Source of the DNA: Bacteroidales bacterium M7
GTDB lineage: Bacteria; Bacteroidota; Bacteroidia; Bacteroidales; Muribaculaceae
Assembly: GCA_001689515.1 (NCBI GenBank)
Contig: LUJR01000036.1
Location: forward strand, 1-59,427
Length of the DNA stretch: 59,427 nt
Direction: 5' to 3'
Below are positions 7,506-15,317 of this stretch, piece by piece; the first letter of the stretch is position 1; every line of letters starts with the position of its first letter. The translations under genes and the position numbers were made by a program. The notes beneath the pieces are model-generated. The model worked only from the letters and a program-made list of their open reading frames with translations. It did not search any database and had not been told where the DNA came from.

Positions 7506-10016
7506 TTAGAAAGTTGCGACAAGACCGAGGGTAGCTGTGATGGGTCGGGGGTATACGTTATTGTCGATACCTGACTCTACTTCAGGATCAAGTCCTTTGT
7601 ACTTGGTGATTACGAAGGGATTCTGCACAGCTGCGAAGATTCGCAGATTAAGACGGTCTTTGAGCATCGGGTTGAATGTGTAACCCAGTGTGATGTTATC
7701 GCAACGGATGAAACTTGCATTTTCTACAAGGGCAGAGCTGCGGGTCATATTGTTGAGGTCTGCTTTGTAGGGGAACAGATAGTTGTTGTTCATCAGGTTG
7801 TTGAGACCATACTGATCCACATTGACCATGCGAGTATATGCAAACTGGCTGTAGTTATATACGTAGTTGCCGAGGTTGGCGCGGAGGCTGATGCCGAGAT
7901 CCCAGTTCTTGTAGTTGAAGTTGTTGTTCCAGGTCATGGTAACCTTCGGATCCTTGGAGTGGTAGTTGATCAGGTCATTATCGGTAATCTCACCGTCGCC
8001 GTCCTGATCGACAAACTGACCGGGTATAGGATTGCCGTCCTGGTCATATACCTGCTGGAATACTCGATAAGTGTATGCAGCTTCACCTACCATATGATAC
8101 TGTATGGCAGCACCGCCTGTACCAGGGCTGTAACCAGCCTTGATTTGTGATGTCTCTGCATCGCCTGTAAGAGCGGTAATCTTGTTCTGGTTGTATGCTA
8201 CATTATAGCTTGTGCTCCAGGTAAAGTCCTTAGTTACGACGGGTTTGGCACCGATAGTTACCTCTATACCTGTATTGCGGAGAGAACCGATGTTAGTATC
8301 CATGAAGTTACCGGTCGCGTATCCAGCCACAGGGGTATATGCCAGAAGATCCTTAGTATCGCGCAGATACCAGTCGGCAGCGAGTGTGATGCGGTTGTTG
8401 AGCCATGCAGCGTCGATACCGATGTTCCATGTAGTTGTCTCCTCCCACTTGATGTTCTCGTCGTAGGGTCGGGGATACATAGGATAGACGTATTCACGGT
8501 CATTCCATGATGAGCCGTACATTGGATATAGGTACTGTGTATTGCTGGTGGTCAGGTTGTAGATAGGCACATAAGGGAAGTAGCCTGAAACCTCCTGTTG
8601 ACCTGTTACACCCCAACCGAGACGGAGCTTGAGGTCGTTCCACTTGTCACGTACGTTTTCGAAGAACGGCATATTTGCAATCTTCCAGCCGAGAGCCAAA
8701 GAGGGGAAGAGACCCCAGCGCTTGTCTTTGCTGAAGCGAGAGGTGCCGTCGTCGCGGAGGGTGAATGTCAGCAGGTAAGTATCATCGAATGTGTAGTTCA
8801 AGCGACCGAAGAACGAAACAAGCTGCAATTCATTATACCATCTGTCTTGAGGACGACCCATCAGAGGGGTTCCACCCTCTCCGAGTACAACGGGTGCGCC
8901 ATTGAATTGGAGTGATGAGTTAGGGATAAGTTCATATTGTCCAGCAGCATTAATGACTGGATATTGACCATTGCGGTTATAACCGTAGCTTGTGAGATAT
9001 GTCTGCGAGTTGCCCATGAAATCAAAGTGCTGCCATGAGTAACCTGCCATTACATCAAGATTTGAGCGGATGGCTGCGAAATCCTTACGGTAGTTTACAT
9101 AGAAATCCAAAAGAGTGTTTCGCTGGATTTCCCACTTTTTCCAAAGAGTACCGGCACCGTTTGCGCCCATATTGTTTAGGTCTCCGTTGCGCCAGTTTTG
9201 GAAAGAGTTGTCAGCCATTTCAGTTCTCCAATTGTTTTCGCTCACCTGGTAACCGAGGTTAAGGTTGAAGTGGAGTTCGGGGAGGAAGTGGAGAGCGTAG
9301 TCTATCTGGAGGTTGCCGTTAGATGAGAGTACTTTGCCTGTCTGATCCTGATCTTCAATCATCTGTACAGGGTTCGTGCCAGCATTGTCCATGGGGACTC
9401 CATTTGCCAGAATGTTGGTATATCCATTGTACACCACTTTTCCAGCAGTAGAGTTTGCCGCCATGGGGTAGTCTGTTTTGATGGGGAGAGTCGGGTTATA
9501 ATTGATGGCAGCCCCGATAGCGTCCCTGTTTGCCTCATGTACTTTGGTCCAGCCGCCCTGTGCGTTGGCGTTGATAGAGAGTTTGCCGTTGAAGAACTTC
9601 GGATTGAGGTTGAAGCCTACTGTGGCACGCTGCATGTCTGACTTCTTCAAGATACCATTATTATAGGTATAAGAAGCATTGACACGGTAGGGAAGGAATC
9701 CTGCAGTACCGCCCACGCTCAGAGAGTAGTCCTGAGAGAAGCTGGTGCGCATGATTTCCTTCTGCCAGTCAGTGTTGGCATCGCCGAGCTGAGCGCGTGT
9801 AGCGTCAGTATAGTTCGGGTCATTGTTGACCAGATTGCGGAACTGGTCACCAGTCATCATATCGAAAGTCTTGCGGGCGGTGTTGACGTGCCAGTTGGCG
9901 GCGAAGTTGACCTGGGGCTTGCCGGCGGTGCCCTTCTTGGTGGTGATGATGATCACGCCGTTGGACGCGCGCGAGCCGTAGATCGCCGTCGCCGAGGCAT
10001 CCTTAAGTATGGTCAT
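7506..10016 (-). CDS. SusC-like TonB-dependent transporter lacking its 5' part (silent shufflon cassette)
   Basis: The open frame gives 836 residues beginning MTILKDASATAIYGSRASNG, which is the middle of the plug domain of a SusC. A complete SusC has about 150-200 more residues before this: signal peptide, carboxypeptidase-D-like domain, TonB box and the first half of the plug. Upstream the same frame stays open for about 12 codons of unrelated sequence and then meets TAG. The barrel is complete and ends in the usual aromatic residue (…TLGLVATF). So the gene is cut exactly at the plug and has no ribosome start or export signal of its own. The first ~130 nt (9885-10016) use G/C-ending codons much more than the rest. 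Reading: a non-expressed cassette of an invertible susC system; the alternative is a decayed gene, but no other damage is seen. Confidence 0.85.
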   Translation of the reverse strand: MTILKDASATAIYGSRASNGVIIITTKKGTAGKPQVNFAANWHVNTARKTFDMMTGDQFRNLVNNDPNYTDATRAQLGDANTDWQKEIMRTSFSQDYSLSVGGTAGFLPYRVNASYTYNNGILKKSDMQRATVGFNLNPKFFNGKLSINANAQGGWTKVHEANRDAIGAAINYNPTLPIKTDYPMAANSTAGKVVYNGYTNILANGVPMDNAGTNPVQMIEDQDQTGKVLSSNGNLQIDYALHFLPELHFNLNLGYQVSENNWRTEMADNSFQNWRNGDLNNMGANGAGTLWKKWEIQRNTLLDFYVNYRKDFAAIRSNLDVMAGYSWQHFDFMGNSQTYLTSYGYNRNGQYPVINAAGQYELIPNSSLQFNGAPVVLGEGGTPLMGRPQDRWYNELQLVSFFGRLNYTFDDTYLLTFTLRDDGTSRFSKDKRWGLFPSLALGWKIANMPFFENVRDKWNDLKLRLGWGVTGQQEVSGYFPYVPIYNLTTSNTQYLYPMYGSSWNDREYVYPMYPRPYDENIKWEETTTWNIGIDAAWLNNRITLAADWYLRDTKDLLAYTPVAGYATGNFMDTNIGSLRNTGIEVTIGAKPVVTKDFTWSTSYNVAYNQNKITALTGDAETSQIKAGYSPGTGGAAIQYHMVGEAAYTYRVFQQVYDQDGNPIPGQFVDQDGDGEITDNDLINYHSKDPKVTMTWNNNFNYKNWDLGISLRANLGNYVYNYSQFAYTRMVNVDQYGLNNLMNNNYLFPYKADLNNMTRSSALVENASFIRCDNITLGYTFNPMLKDRLNLRIFAAVQNPFVITKYKGLDPEVESGIDNNVYPRPITATLGLVATF

Positions 10017-10080
10017 TAGTCCACACTTTTTGGCTCTTAAAGCAATAAACAGAGCCTAAATGTGGGCTTTTTGGCGAAAA
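9885..10080. other. candidate susC recombination block and adjacent repeat cluster
   Basis: The block has two parts. 9885-10016 codes the conserved plug segment and is strikingly GC-rich for this gene, as expected of a stretch kept identical between susC copies. 10017-10080 is non-coding. It holds an interrupted inverted repeat (CCACA at 10021 and GGCTCT at 10032, mirrored by AGAGCC at 10051 and TGTGG at 10061) and a direct repeat CTTTTTGGC at 10026 and 10067. The join between them is the point where the susC homology stops. I infer a site-specific inversion site; no recombinase gene is in the window. Confidence 0.5.
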
Positions 10081-10104
10081 ACGGGTAAAATGCGGGGGAA
10101 TGAA

Positions 10105-10845
10105 TCAGAGGCGGCTGACGGCATCCTCGAGGGTGGTGTCGGGGGCTATCTTGTTTTTGTAGCGGGAGCGGTAGTTGTAGACGGTGGCTACGGCGATGTT
10201 GAGCATCGAGGCGAGACGCTTGCTGTCGGTCACACCGAGGCGCATGAGGGCGAATACCCTCATCTCTGCGGTCATGGTACCATCGGGGCGGAGGGCGAAA
10301 CGTTCGCCTTCGCCCATGAGTTCGTTAAGGCGGGTGATGAATTCGGGATAAATCTTGAGAAACTGCGAGTCGAAATATGAAAACAGTTTTGCCATGTCCT
10401 CATCCACAGAACTTGACCGCAGATGCTGGTGCAGGTCGCCCCAGTTGCTGGCAGCCGAGAGCTTGAAGAGCTTGTTGCGGGTGCGGTCTTTGTCAACCAC
10501 ACTATCACCGGCAAAATCAAGCATCGACACCAATGCCGACTCCGTGAGAGCGAGTTTTTCAGCACAATCATCCAATTTCCCTGTCAAAACAGCAATCTCA
10601 TCGACCTTGGATTGCAGCATTTTTATCTTTGAGGCGGTCTCAGAGGTCTGTAATGCCTCTTTATGGACATTTCTACGGTCTTCACGCAACAGGAAAAGCA
10701 CATACAGAAAACCGAGAACCACAAGTATGGAGCATACCGGGATGCTTACGGCTATATTCTTCACAAAAATACCTATGCAGCCGACGGCAAGAGTCAGCAC
10801 TGGCAGCGTCCATAGGAGCAGGCGGTTTTGTCGTGTTCCAATCAT
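10105..10845 (-). CDS. membrane-anchored HTH regulator, DUF6377-like C-terminal half
   Basis: 246 residues. Two membrane segments at about 8-26 and 31-54 are followed by a coiled coil (about 70-105) and a conserved cytoplasmic region. The C-terminus is a LuxR-like helix-turn-helix: RVFALMRLGVTDSKRLASML then VATVYNYRSRYKNK. The same block (ICALMRLGICDGEQTARILR, STVYNYRSKLRKK) ends the 522-residue TPR regulator at 21248-22816, so this is a short relative without the periplasmic TPR sensor. It lies 88 nt beyond the broken end of the susC and directly after the SRP RNA gene, and has no obvious promoter of its own. Control of the adjacent sus cassette is a guess from position. Confidence 0.7.
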   Translation of the reverse strand: MIGTRQNRLLLWTLPVLTLAVGCIGIFVKNIAVSIPVCSILVVLGFLYVLFLLREDRRNVHKEALQTSETASKIKMLQSKVDEIAVLTGKLDDCAEKLALTESALVSMLDFAGDSVVDKDRTRNKLFKLSAASNWGDLHQHLRSSSVDEDMAKLFSYFDSQFLKIYPEFITRLNELMGEGERFALRPDGTMTAEMRVFALMRLGVTDSKRLASMLNIAVATVYNYRSRYKNKIAPDTTLEDAVSRL

Positions 10846-10864
10846 AGGATAATATACGAAAAAA

Positions 10865-10961
10865 GGGTAAGCTTACTACATCGCACCGCTACGACTCGGT
10901 ACCGTTGCTCCGGTCAAGGCCTGGCGGAGTTCCCGAGGAGCTGGTCGTGTAGGACTTACCC
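10865..10961 (-). ncRNA. ffs: signal recognition particle RNA (4.5S-like, small bacterial type)
   Basis: On the - strand a ~97-nt RNA starts GGTAAGTCC and ends with the complementary GCTTACC, followed by TTTTTT. Its apex reads CCAGG-CCTTGACCGG-AGCAACGGTA. CAGG on the 5' side and AGCA on the 3' side are the two halves of the Ffh-binding internal loop, and AGCAACGGTA is a usual SRP RNA continuation. The two halves of the conserved loop are spaced as in E. coli 4.5S RNA. The tip reads UGAC (URRC type) closed by a weak pair instead of the common GGAA. CTCGG and CCGAG pair lower in the rod. Length, strand, promoter and poly-U end all fit. Confidence 0.8.
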
Positions 10962-10965
10962 ACCG

Positions 10966-10996
10966 CAAAGTTACGAAATTCTGCCATACATCCAAA
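10966..10996 (-). promoter_or_regulatory. Bacteroidetes sigma-ABfr promoter of the SRP RNA
   Basis: On the - strand TTTG (10993-10996) is 19 nt from TAACTTTG (10966-10973), a perfect match to the Bacteroides TTTG-N19/20-TAnnTTTG promoter. The RNA 5' end follows five bases later. Confidence 0.85.
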
Positions 10997-11048
10997 CAAT
11001 CGCCGCAAGTTTCGCGGGATTATTTTGTCTATGCCACTTGAAAATCCC

Positions 11049-12452
11049 CTACCAGCACTCCGTCTTGCTTGCTATCTTGGGGATGGTGTCGCGATGGTAT
11101 TCCGGGTCTATGCCACGTCTGCGCTGAGACCTGTAATCCTTCAGCAGCACTCTGACGTAGCCGCCCAAAAGCAGTATGGCTATGATATTGCACAATGCCA
11201 TCATCGCCATAGTGATGTCGGCAAGCCCCCATGTCAGATCAAGGGCTGCAACCGATCCGATCATCACCATGGCACTCGAAGCTATACGCAACCCTATAGT
11301 CAAGCCCCGGCTCCTGCGGATAAAACCGAGATTACTCTCGCCGTAGTAGTAATTGGCGATTATGCTTGTAAACCCGAACAGCACTATCGCCACGGCTATA
11401 AAGACCGATGCCACACCTCCTACTTCCGACCCCAAAGCAGCCTGAGTAAGTTCTATGCCTGTCAGCCCGGTGTCGACTACGCCGCTACAGAGGATGATGA
11501 AAGCGGTGGCAGTACATACCAGCAATGTATCGGTGTACACGCCAAGCGTCTGTATCAACCCCTGCTTAACCGGATGGCTGACAGCAGCTGTGGCGGCAGC
11601 GTTAGGAGTGGAGCCTTCGCCAGCTTCGTTGCTAAAGAGCCCGCGCTTCACACCCATTATCATAGCCATGCCGATGGAGCCACCTGCCACCTGCTCTATG
11701 CCGAAGGCATTCTTGACTATCATCGCCATCACATGCGGGAAACTGTCAATGCGTATGATGATGACATACAGCGCGAGCAGCAGATAGAGCACCGCCATGA
11801 CAGGCACCACCACCTCGTTGATTCTGGCGATGCGCTGTATGCCGCCCCATATCACCCCGAGCGTCAGCACTGTAAGGACTATGCCAGTGACATAACGCTC
11901 CACGCCGAAACTGTTGTGGATGGCTATCGATATCGTATTGGACTGCACCGAATTAAATGCTAACGCGAACGTAACAGTAATCAGCACAGCAAACACAACA
12001 GCATACCACCGCTTGCCCAGCCCCTTGCTGATATAGTATGCCGGACCGCCGATATACGAATGCTCACCCCGCACCTTGAACAGCTGAGCCAGCGTTGACT
12101 CTACAAAGGCATTAGCAGAGCCGAGCAAAGCCACAACCCACATCCAGAACACCGCCCCAGGTCCGCCGAGAGCTATCGCTATAGCCACACCAGCCACATT
12201 GCCTGTGCCGACACGGCTCGCAAGCGACACAGCAAACGCCTGAAACGAGCTGATTTTCTTGTCAGCCGGCAGCGACAGGTCCTTTTTATCATCATGCTTC
12301 TGGCTTGAATTAACCAGCAGCCTCAACATCTCCCCTATCATCCGAAACTGCACACCGCCGAGCCGCAGAGTGAAATAAAGTCCGGCACCGAGCAGCAACG
12401 CCGTCATCAGATAGGTCCAAAGAAAATCATTGATATGTCCGATAATATCCAT
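11049..12452 (-). CDS. AGCS family alanine/glycine:cation symporter
   Basis: 467 residues from the ATG at 12452; 15 residues of AT-rich leader read open upstream, but family members start near MDIIGHINDFLWTYLM. About ten hydrophobic segments are visible. Family signatures include SLASRVGTGNVAGVAIAIAL, GGPGAVFWMWVVALLGSANA and MGVKRGLFSNEAGEGSTPNA. AGCS transporters import small amino acids (alanine, glycine, sometimes glutamine) with Na+. The gene stands alone: downstream is the SRP RNA promoter on the same strand, upstream a 345-nt AT-rich gap with a divergent promoter. Substrate is from the family only. Confidence 0.92.
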   Translation of the reverse strand: MDIIGHINDFLWTYLMTALLLGAGLYFTLRLGGVQFRMIGEMLRLLVNSSQKHDDKKDLSLPADKKISSFQAFAVSLASRVGTGNVAGVAIAIALGGPGAVFWMWVVALLGSANAFVESTLAQLFKVRGEHSYIGGPAYYISKGLGKRWYAVVFAVLITVTFALAFNSVQSNTISIAIHNSFGVERYVTGIVLTVLTLGVIWGGIQRIARINEVVVPVMAVLYLLLALYVIIIRIDSFPHVMAMIVKNAFGIEQVAGGSIGMAMIMGVKRGLFSNEAGEGSTPNAAATAAVSHPVKQGLIQTLGVYTDTLLVCTATAFIILCSGVVDTGLTGIELTQAALGSEVGGVASVFIAVAIVLFGFTSIIANYYYGESNLGFIRRSRGLTIGLRIASSAMVMIGSVAALDLTWGLADITMAMMALCNIIAILLLGGYVRVLLKDYRSQRRRGIDPEYHRDTIPKIASKTECW

Positions 12453-12663
12453 AGACGGATTAAAGATTTCTAAATACAACTTTAAAATAAACAACACATA
12501 CTTCTTTGAGGTTTAAAACCTACACTTTAACACATAACCGACCGACAATGCACCACTATTTTATAAAACTTATACATATTATCAGAATTATAACCCACGA
12601 TAGCTATAAAGCATCAATCATATGTTAATTATAGTTAATTAATGAACTTTTTAAAGAGAGACA
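12453..12663. other. AT-rich intergenic region upstream of the symporter
   Basis: About 210 nt of low-GC DNA with no credible ORF or RNA. It should hold the symporter promoter on the - strand, but I cannot point to a convincing TTTG/TAnnTTTG pair. Confidence 0.4.
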
Positions 12664-12695
12664 TTTGGTGAATATCAAAAAGTCAGCTAAATTTG
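12664..12695 (+). promoter_or_regulatory. Bacteroidetes promoter for a short leader/small RNA
   Basis: TTTG at 12664-12667, 20 nt, then TAAATTTG at 12688-12695: a full match to the Bacteroides consensus. Transcription should begin at about 12702. Confidence 0.75.
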
Positions 12696-12701
12696 CAACG
12701 T

Positions 12702-12769
12702 GTTTTTCATGGTATTAGATTTAAGGTTAACAAAGATTGGTTGTCGTGAGACAATCAATTTCTTTTTTT
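12702..12769 (+). ncRNA. candidate small RNA or attenuated leader of the HSDR_N_2 gene
   Basis: Between the promoter at 12664-12695 and the ATG at 12798 lies a complete terminator. A 10-bp stem ATTGGTTGTC/GACAATCAAT with one G-U pair and a GTGA loop (12736-12759) is followed by TTTCTTTTTTT. Promoter and terminator define a ~68-nt transcript that ends 28 nt before the next gene. It is either an independent small RNA or a 5' leader where most transcripts stop. No coding potential is seen in it. Confidence 0.55.
12736..12769 (+). terminator. Rho-independent terminator inside the leader
   Basis: A 10-bp stem, GTGA tetraloop and a tail with seven consecutive T (12763-12769). One of the best terminators in the window, yet it lies upstream of a gene rather than after one. 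Confidence 0.8.
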
Positions 12770-12797
12770 ATATACCTAAGACCTCAACTACCTCAGC

Positions 12798-13310
12798 ATG
12801 GATGACACTCTGAGACTTCCCATACTCAACCTTCCGCCTCATCAACTCCGATTGAGAGAGGCTTCTGACGGCACAATACAGGTCTACGACCCTCTGAGGC
12901 TGAAATGGATAATCCTGACACCTGAAGAGCATGTCAGACAACGCTTCGTGGCACATCTGACCTCATCGCTCGGCTATCCGTCAGGCATGATGGCAAACGA
13001 GGTGTCACTGAGGCTCAACGGCACCCTCAAACGCTGCGATACCGTGCTTTTTGACCGCATGCGCCGTCCGCTCGCCATAATCGAATACAAAGCCCCCGAT
13101 GTGCCTATCACGCAGGCTGTATTCGAGCAGATAGTCAGATACAATATGGTGCTTCGGGCATCCTATCTCATGGTCAGCAACGGCATCAGGCATTATTGCT
13201 GCCACGTGTCATACGCTCCGCCCAAAGTGACATTTCTCAAGGAGATCCCTCCCTACAGCATCCTCATAAACTACCCTCAAGATACAGCAGCGACTCCGGA
13301 CCGAGATTGA
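12798..13310 (+). CDS. type I restriction enzyme R protein N-terminal-like (HSDR_N_2) protein
   Basis: 170 residues. It contains one domain of the PD-(D/E)xK nuclease-like HSDR_N_2 family: CDTVLFDRMRRPLAIIEYKA gives the Asp and the Glu-x-Lys of the active site, and the preceding helix TPEEHVRQRFVAHL is also typical. These stand-alone proteins are common in Bacteroidetes and are not attached to a helicase, HsdM or HsdS; none is nearby. Their role is not known; a nuclease active site is seen, activity is inferred. Transcription starts at 12664-12695 and must pass a terminator. The last 47 nt overlap the wbqC-like gene tail to tail. Confidence 0.85.
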   Translation: MDDTLRLPILNLPPHQLRLREASDGTIQVYDPLRLKWIILTPEEHVRQRFVAHLTSSLGYPSGMMANEVSLRLNGTLKRCDTVLFDRMRRPLAIIEYKAPDVPITQAVFEQIVRYNMVLRASYLMVSNGIRHYCCHVSYAPPKVTFLKEIPPYSILINYPQDTAATPDRD

Positions 13311-13866
13311 ACAGCAGATCCACGATAGACATATGGGGCAAGAACCCTAACTTATCGGCTCTGACCTGGTAATAAGGGCGGAAATCTCCGAACTGTGGCA
13401 CTCCGCGCCTCATATCCATAACAACCTCTGCGAACCCATCGACATGCCCATAACGAGGCTGAGACAAGCCTACAAGGCGACATACCACATTATCCAAGTC
13501 ACGGCAGAAATCCACAAGCGGAGTCCCCACGCGCCCGGCATCAAACAGGGATGCGAAATCGTCAGCATAGAATTCAAAATAGGGAGTGCGCCCGTATGCG
13601 CTCTCCAGAGCCGTCATAGCCGTTGTCCACCACGGACTGTGGTCCGACAGCATTATGTCAGACAAGAGAGTGCCATGATGACGCTCTGGATGCATTATCG
13701 GGATGGTCACATTGAGCGCGCCCCGTGTATCGGCTATGGTGAAGCGGTGGGTGGATTTAGCCCGCTTGTCATAAGGCACATCCACATCCACCATCACAGT
13801 TCCGCTACGCGCTATGTGCACGTAGCGGTCTACCGAGCCGAGCAATTCAGGGCGCAGAAGCAGCAT
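13264..13866 (-). CDS. WbqC-like family protein
   Basis: 200 residues from ATG 13866, giving MLLLRPELLGSVDRYVHI, which matches where WbqC proteins start; an ATG at 13890 would overlap lepB. The family segment is visible as KSTHRFTIADTRGALNVTIP, then LSDIMLSDHSPWWTTAMTAL and YGRTPYFEFYADDF. WbqC-like proteins are often found near surface-polysaccharide or lipid genes; their biochemical role is not established. It follows lepB by 4 nt and is the last gene of the divIC-dapB-lepB operon. Its 3' end overlaps the convergent HSDR_N_2 gene by 47 nt. Confidence 0.85.
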   Translation of the reverse strand: MLLLRPELLGSVDRYVHIARSGTVMVDVDVPYDKRAKSTHRFTIADTRGALNVTIPIMHPERHHGTLLSDIMLSDHSPWWTTAMTALESAYGRTPYFEFYADDFASLFDAGRVGTPLVDFCRDLDNVVCRLVGLSQPRYGHVDGFAEVVMDMRRGVPQFGDFRPYYQVRADKLGFLPHMSIVDLLFNLGPESLLYLEGSL

Positions 13867-13870
13867 GGAG

Positions 13871-15313
13871 TTATTTGCCCGTGTTGGCATCCATTAATAT
13901 GCGGTTCCAGCGCATCTTGCCGTCAAGCCAGCCCTTGTCCTTGTCAAGCGATATGAGCACACGCATCGGCTTGCCGACGATATGGTCTTCAGGTACGAAT
14001 CCCCAGAAGCGCGAGTCGAGCGAATTGTCGCGGTTGTCGCCCATCATGAAGTAATAGTCCATCTGGAACGTGTAGCTGTCCTGAGGCTTGCCGCCTATCC
14101 AGAGCTTGCCGTCACGCCACTCGGCATCGGTATTATGCTCGTAGTTGCGTATGGCACGCTCATAGGTCATCCACGCCTTCTGATCCATCTTGATGGTTGC
14201 GCCCTTGCGCGGTATCCACAGAGGACCGTAATCGGCAGTGGTCCAATCTGTAGCCACGCCGTAGGGAAATATATCCTCGTTGGGCCACACCGGCTGCTGC
14301 ATGATGTTGACGAACCCCGGCATAGCCTTGATACGGCTTACCATCTCCGGGGTCAGCGGCGACACATAGATCGGTGGCACGGAGCCGTCGGCATTGACCT
14401 TGAAACCCGACAGCCTCACACCTTCCACCTCCTCAGGCTGGATGGTCAGATAATGACGGTCATCCTCAGCTATGCCGAGCGACTCGAAGTCGGCATCGGA
14501 GAGCATGCGGCCATCAAACTGATAGAAGTAATTCTGCTGCACCGTCTCAGGCTGCGGAATAGCGTTGCCGTTGATGTGCACCACGCCGCCTACAATCGAC
14601 AGTGTATCTCCGGGAAGTCCGACACAACGCTTGACATAGTTTTCGCGGCGGTCAACCGGACGGTATATCACCTCGCCAAACTGCTCCTTGTTTCCCCACA
14701 CGGCATCTCTGCCGAAATGGCGCACGAGGGTATAGTAGTCAGGATTCTGCACTTTCAGAGCCACAGTATCCCCGGCAGGGAAATTGAACACCACTATGTC
14801 TCCGCGCTTGACGGTCGTATAGCCTTTGAGACGGTGGTATTTCCATTCGGGCCATTCGAGATAGCTCTTGGTATTGACTATTGGCAGAGTGTTCTGCACC
14901 AAAGGCAGGTGTATCGGCGTATTGGGCACACGTGGACCATATGCCATCTTGTTGACCCACAGGTAGTCACCCACAAGCAGCGTCTTTTCGAGCGACGAGG
15001 AGGGTATCTGATAGTTCTGCCCCACGAAAGTGAAGATGAAATAGACCAGAATCAGGGCGTAAAGTATAGCATCCACCCAGCCCATGACGCTGCGCAGGGC
15101 GGCGTTCTTGGACGTCTTCCACCAAGTCAACGGTATGTAGCCCGTGATATAGATGTCAAACAGCAATATGTATGCCAGCAGTACCCAAGGGTTGCCCAGC
15201 CATATCACCCATGCGAAAAACAGGACTGATACCAGAGCAAAGCGCACCCATCGGGTAGCCTTGACCGCGCGCAGACGTGACTTGAAGTCCTCTCCTAATG
15301 ATTTGTCAGGCAT
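13871..15313 (-). CDS. lepB: signal peptidase I
   Basis: 480 residues, the long form usual in Bacteroidetes. Three N-terminal membrane segments (about 24-40, 43-61 and 80-97) anchor it in the inner membrane. The catalytic serine is in IPSSSLEKTLLVGDYLWVNK (Ser107) and the general-base lysine in NYVKRCVGLPGDTL. The C-terminal box MMGDNRDNSLDSRFWGFVP is intact. A large insert lies between the Lys box and the MGDNRDNS box. It removes signal peptides from secreted proteins, many of which are coded in this window. It lies 4 nt after dapB in the same operon. Confidence 0.95.
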   Translation of the reverse strand: MPDKSLGEDFKSRLRAVKATRWVRFALVSVLFFAWVIWLGNPWVLLAYILLFDIYITGYIPLTWWKTSKNAALRSVMGWVDAILYALILVYFIFTFVGQNYQIPSSSLEKTLLVGDYLWVNKMAYGPRVPNTPIHLPLVQNTLPIVNTKSYLEWPEWKYHRLKGYTTVKRGDIVVFNFPAGDTVALKVQNPDYYTLVRHFGRDAVWGNKEQFGEVIYRPVDRRENYVKRCVGLPGDTLSIVGGVVHINGNAIPQPETVQQNYFYQFDGRMLSDADFESLGIAEDDRHYLTIQPEEVEGVRLSGFKVNADGSVPPIYVSPLTPEMVSRIKAMPGFVNIMQQPVWPNEDIFPYGVATDWTTADYGPLWIPRKGATIKMDQKAWMTYERAIRNYEHNTDAEWRDGKLWIGGKPQDSYTFQMDYYFMMGDNRDNSLDSRFWGFVPEDHIVGKPMRVLISLDKDKGWLDGKMRWNRILMDANTGK

Positions 15314-15317
15314 GGTC

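Noticed and set aside
12798..13310. A type I restriction-modification system
   Set aside because: Only a stand-alone HSDR_N_2 domain is present; there is no HsdM, HsdS or helicase part nearby.
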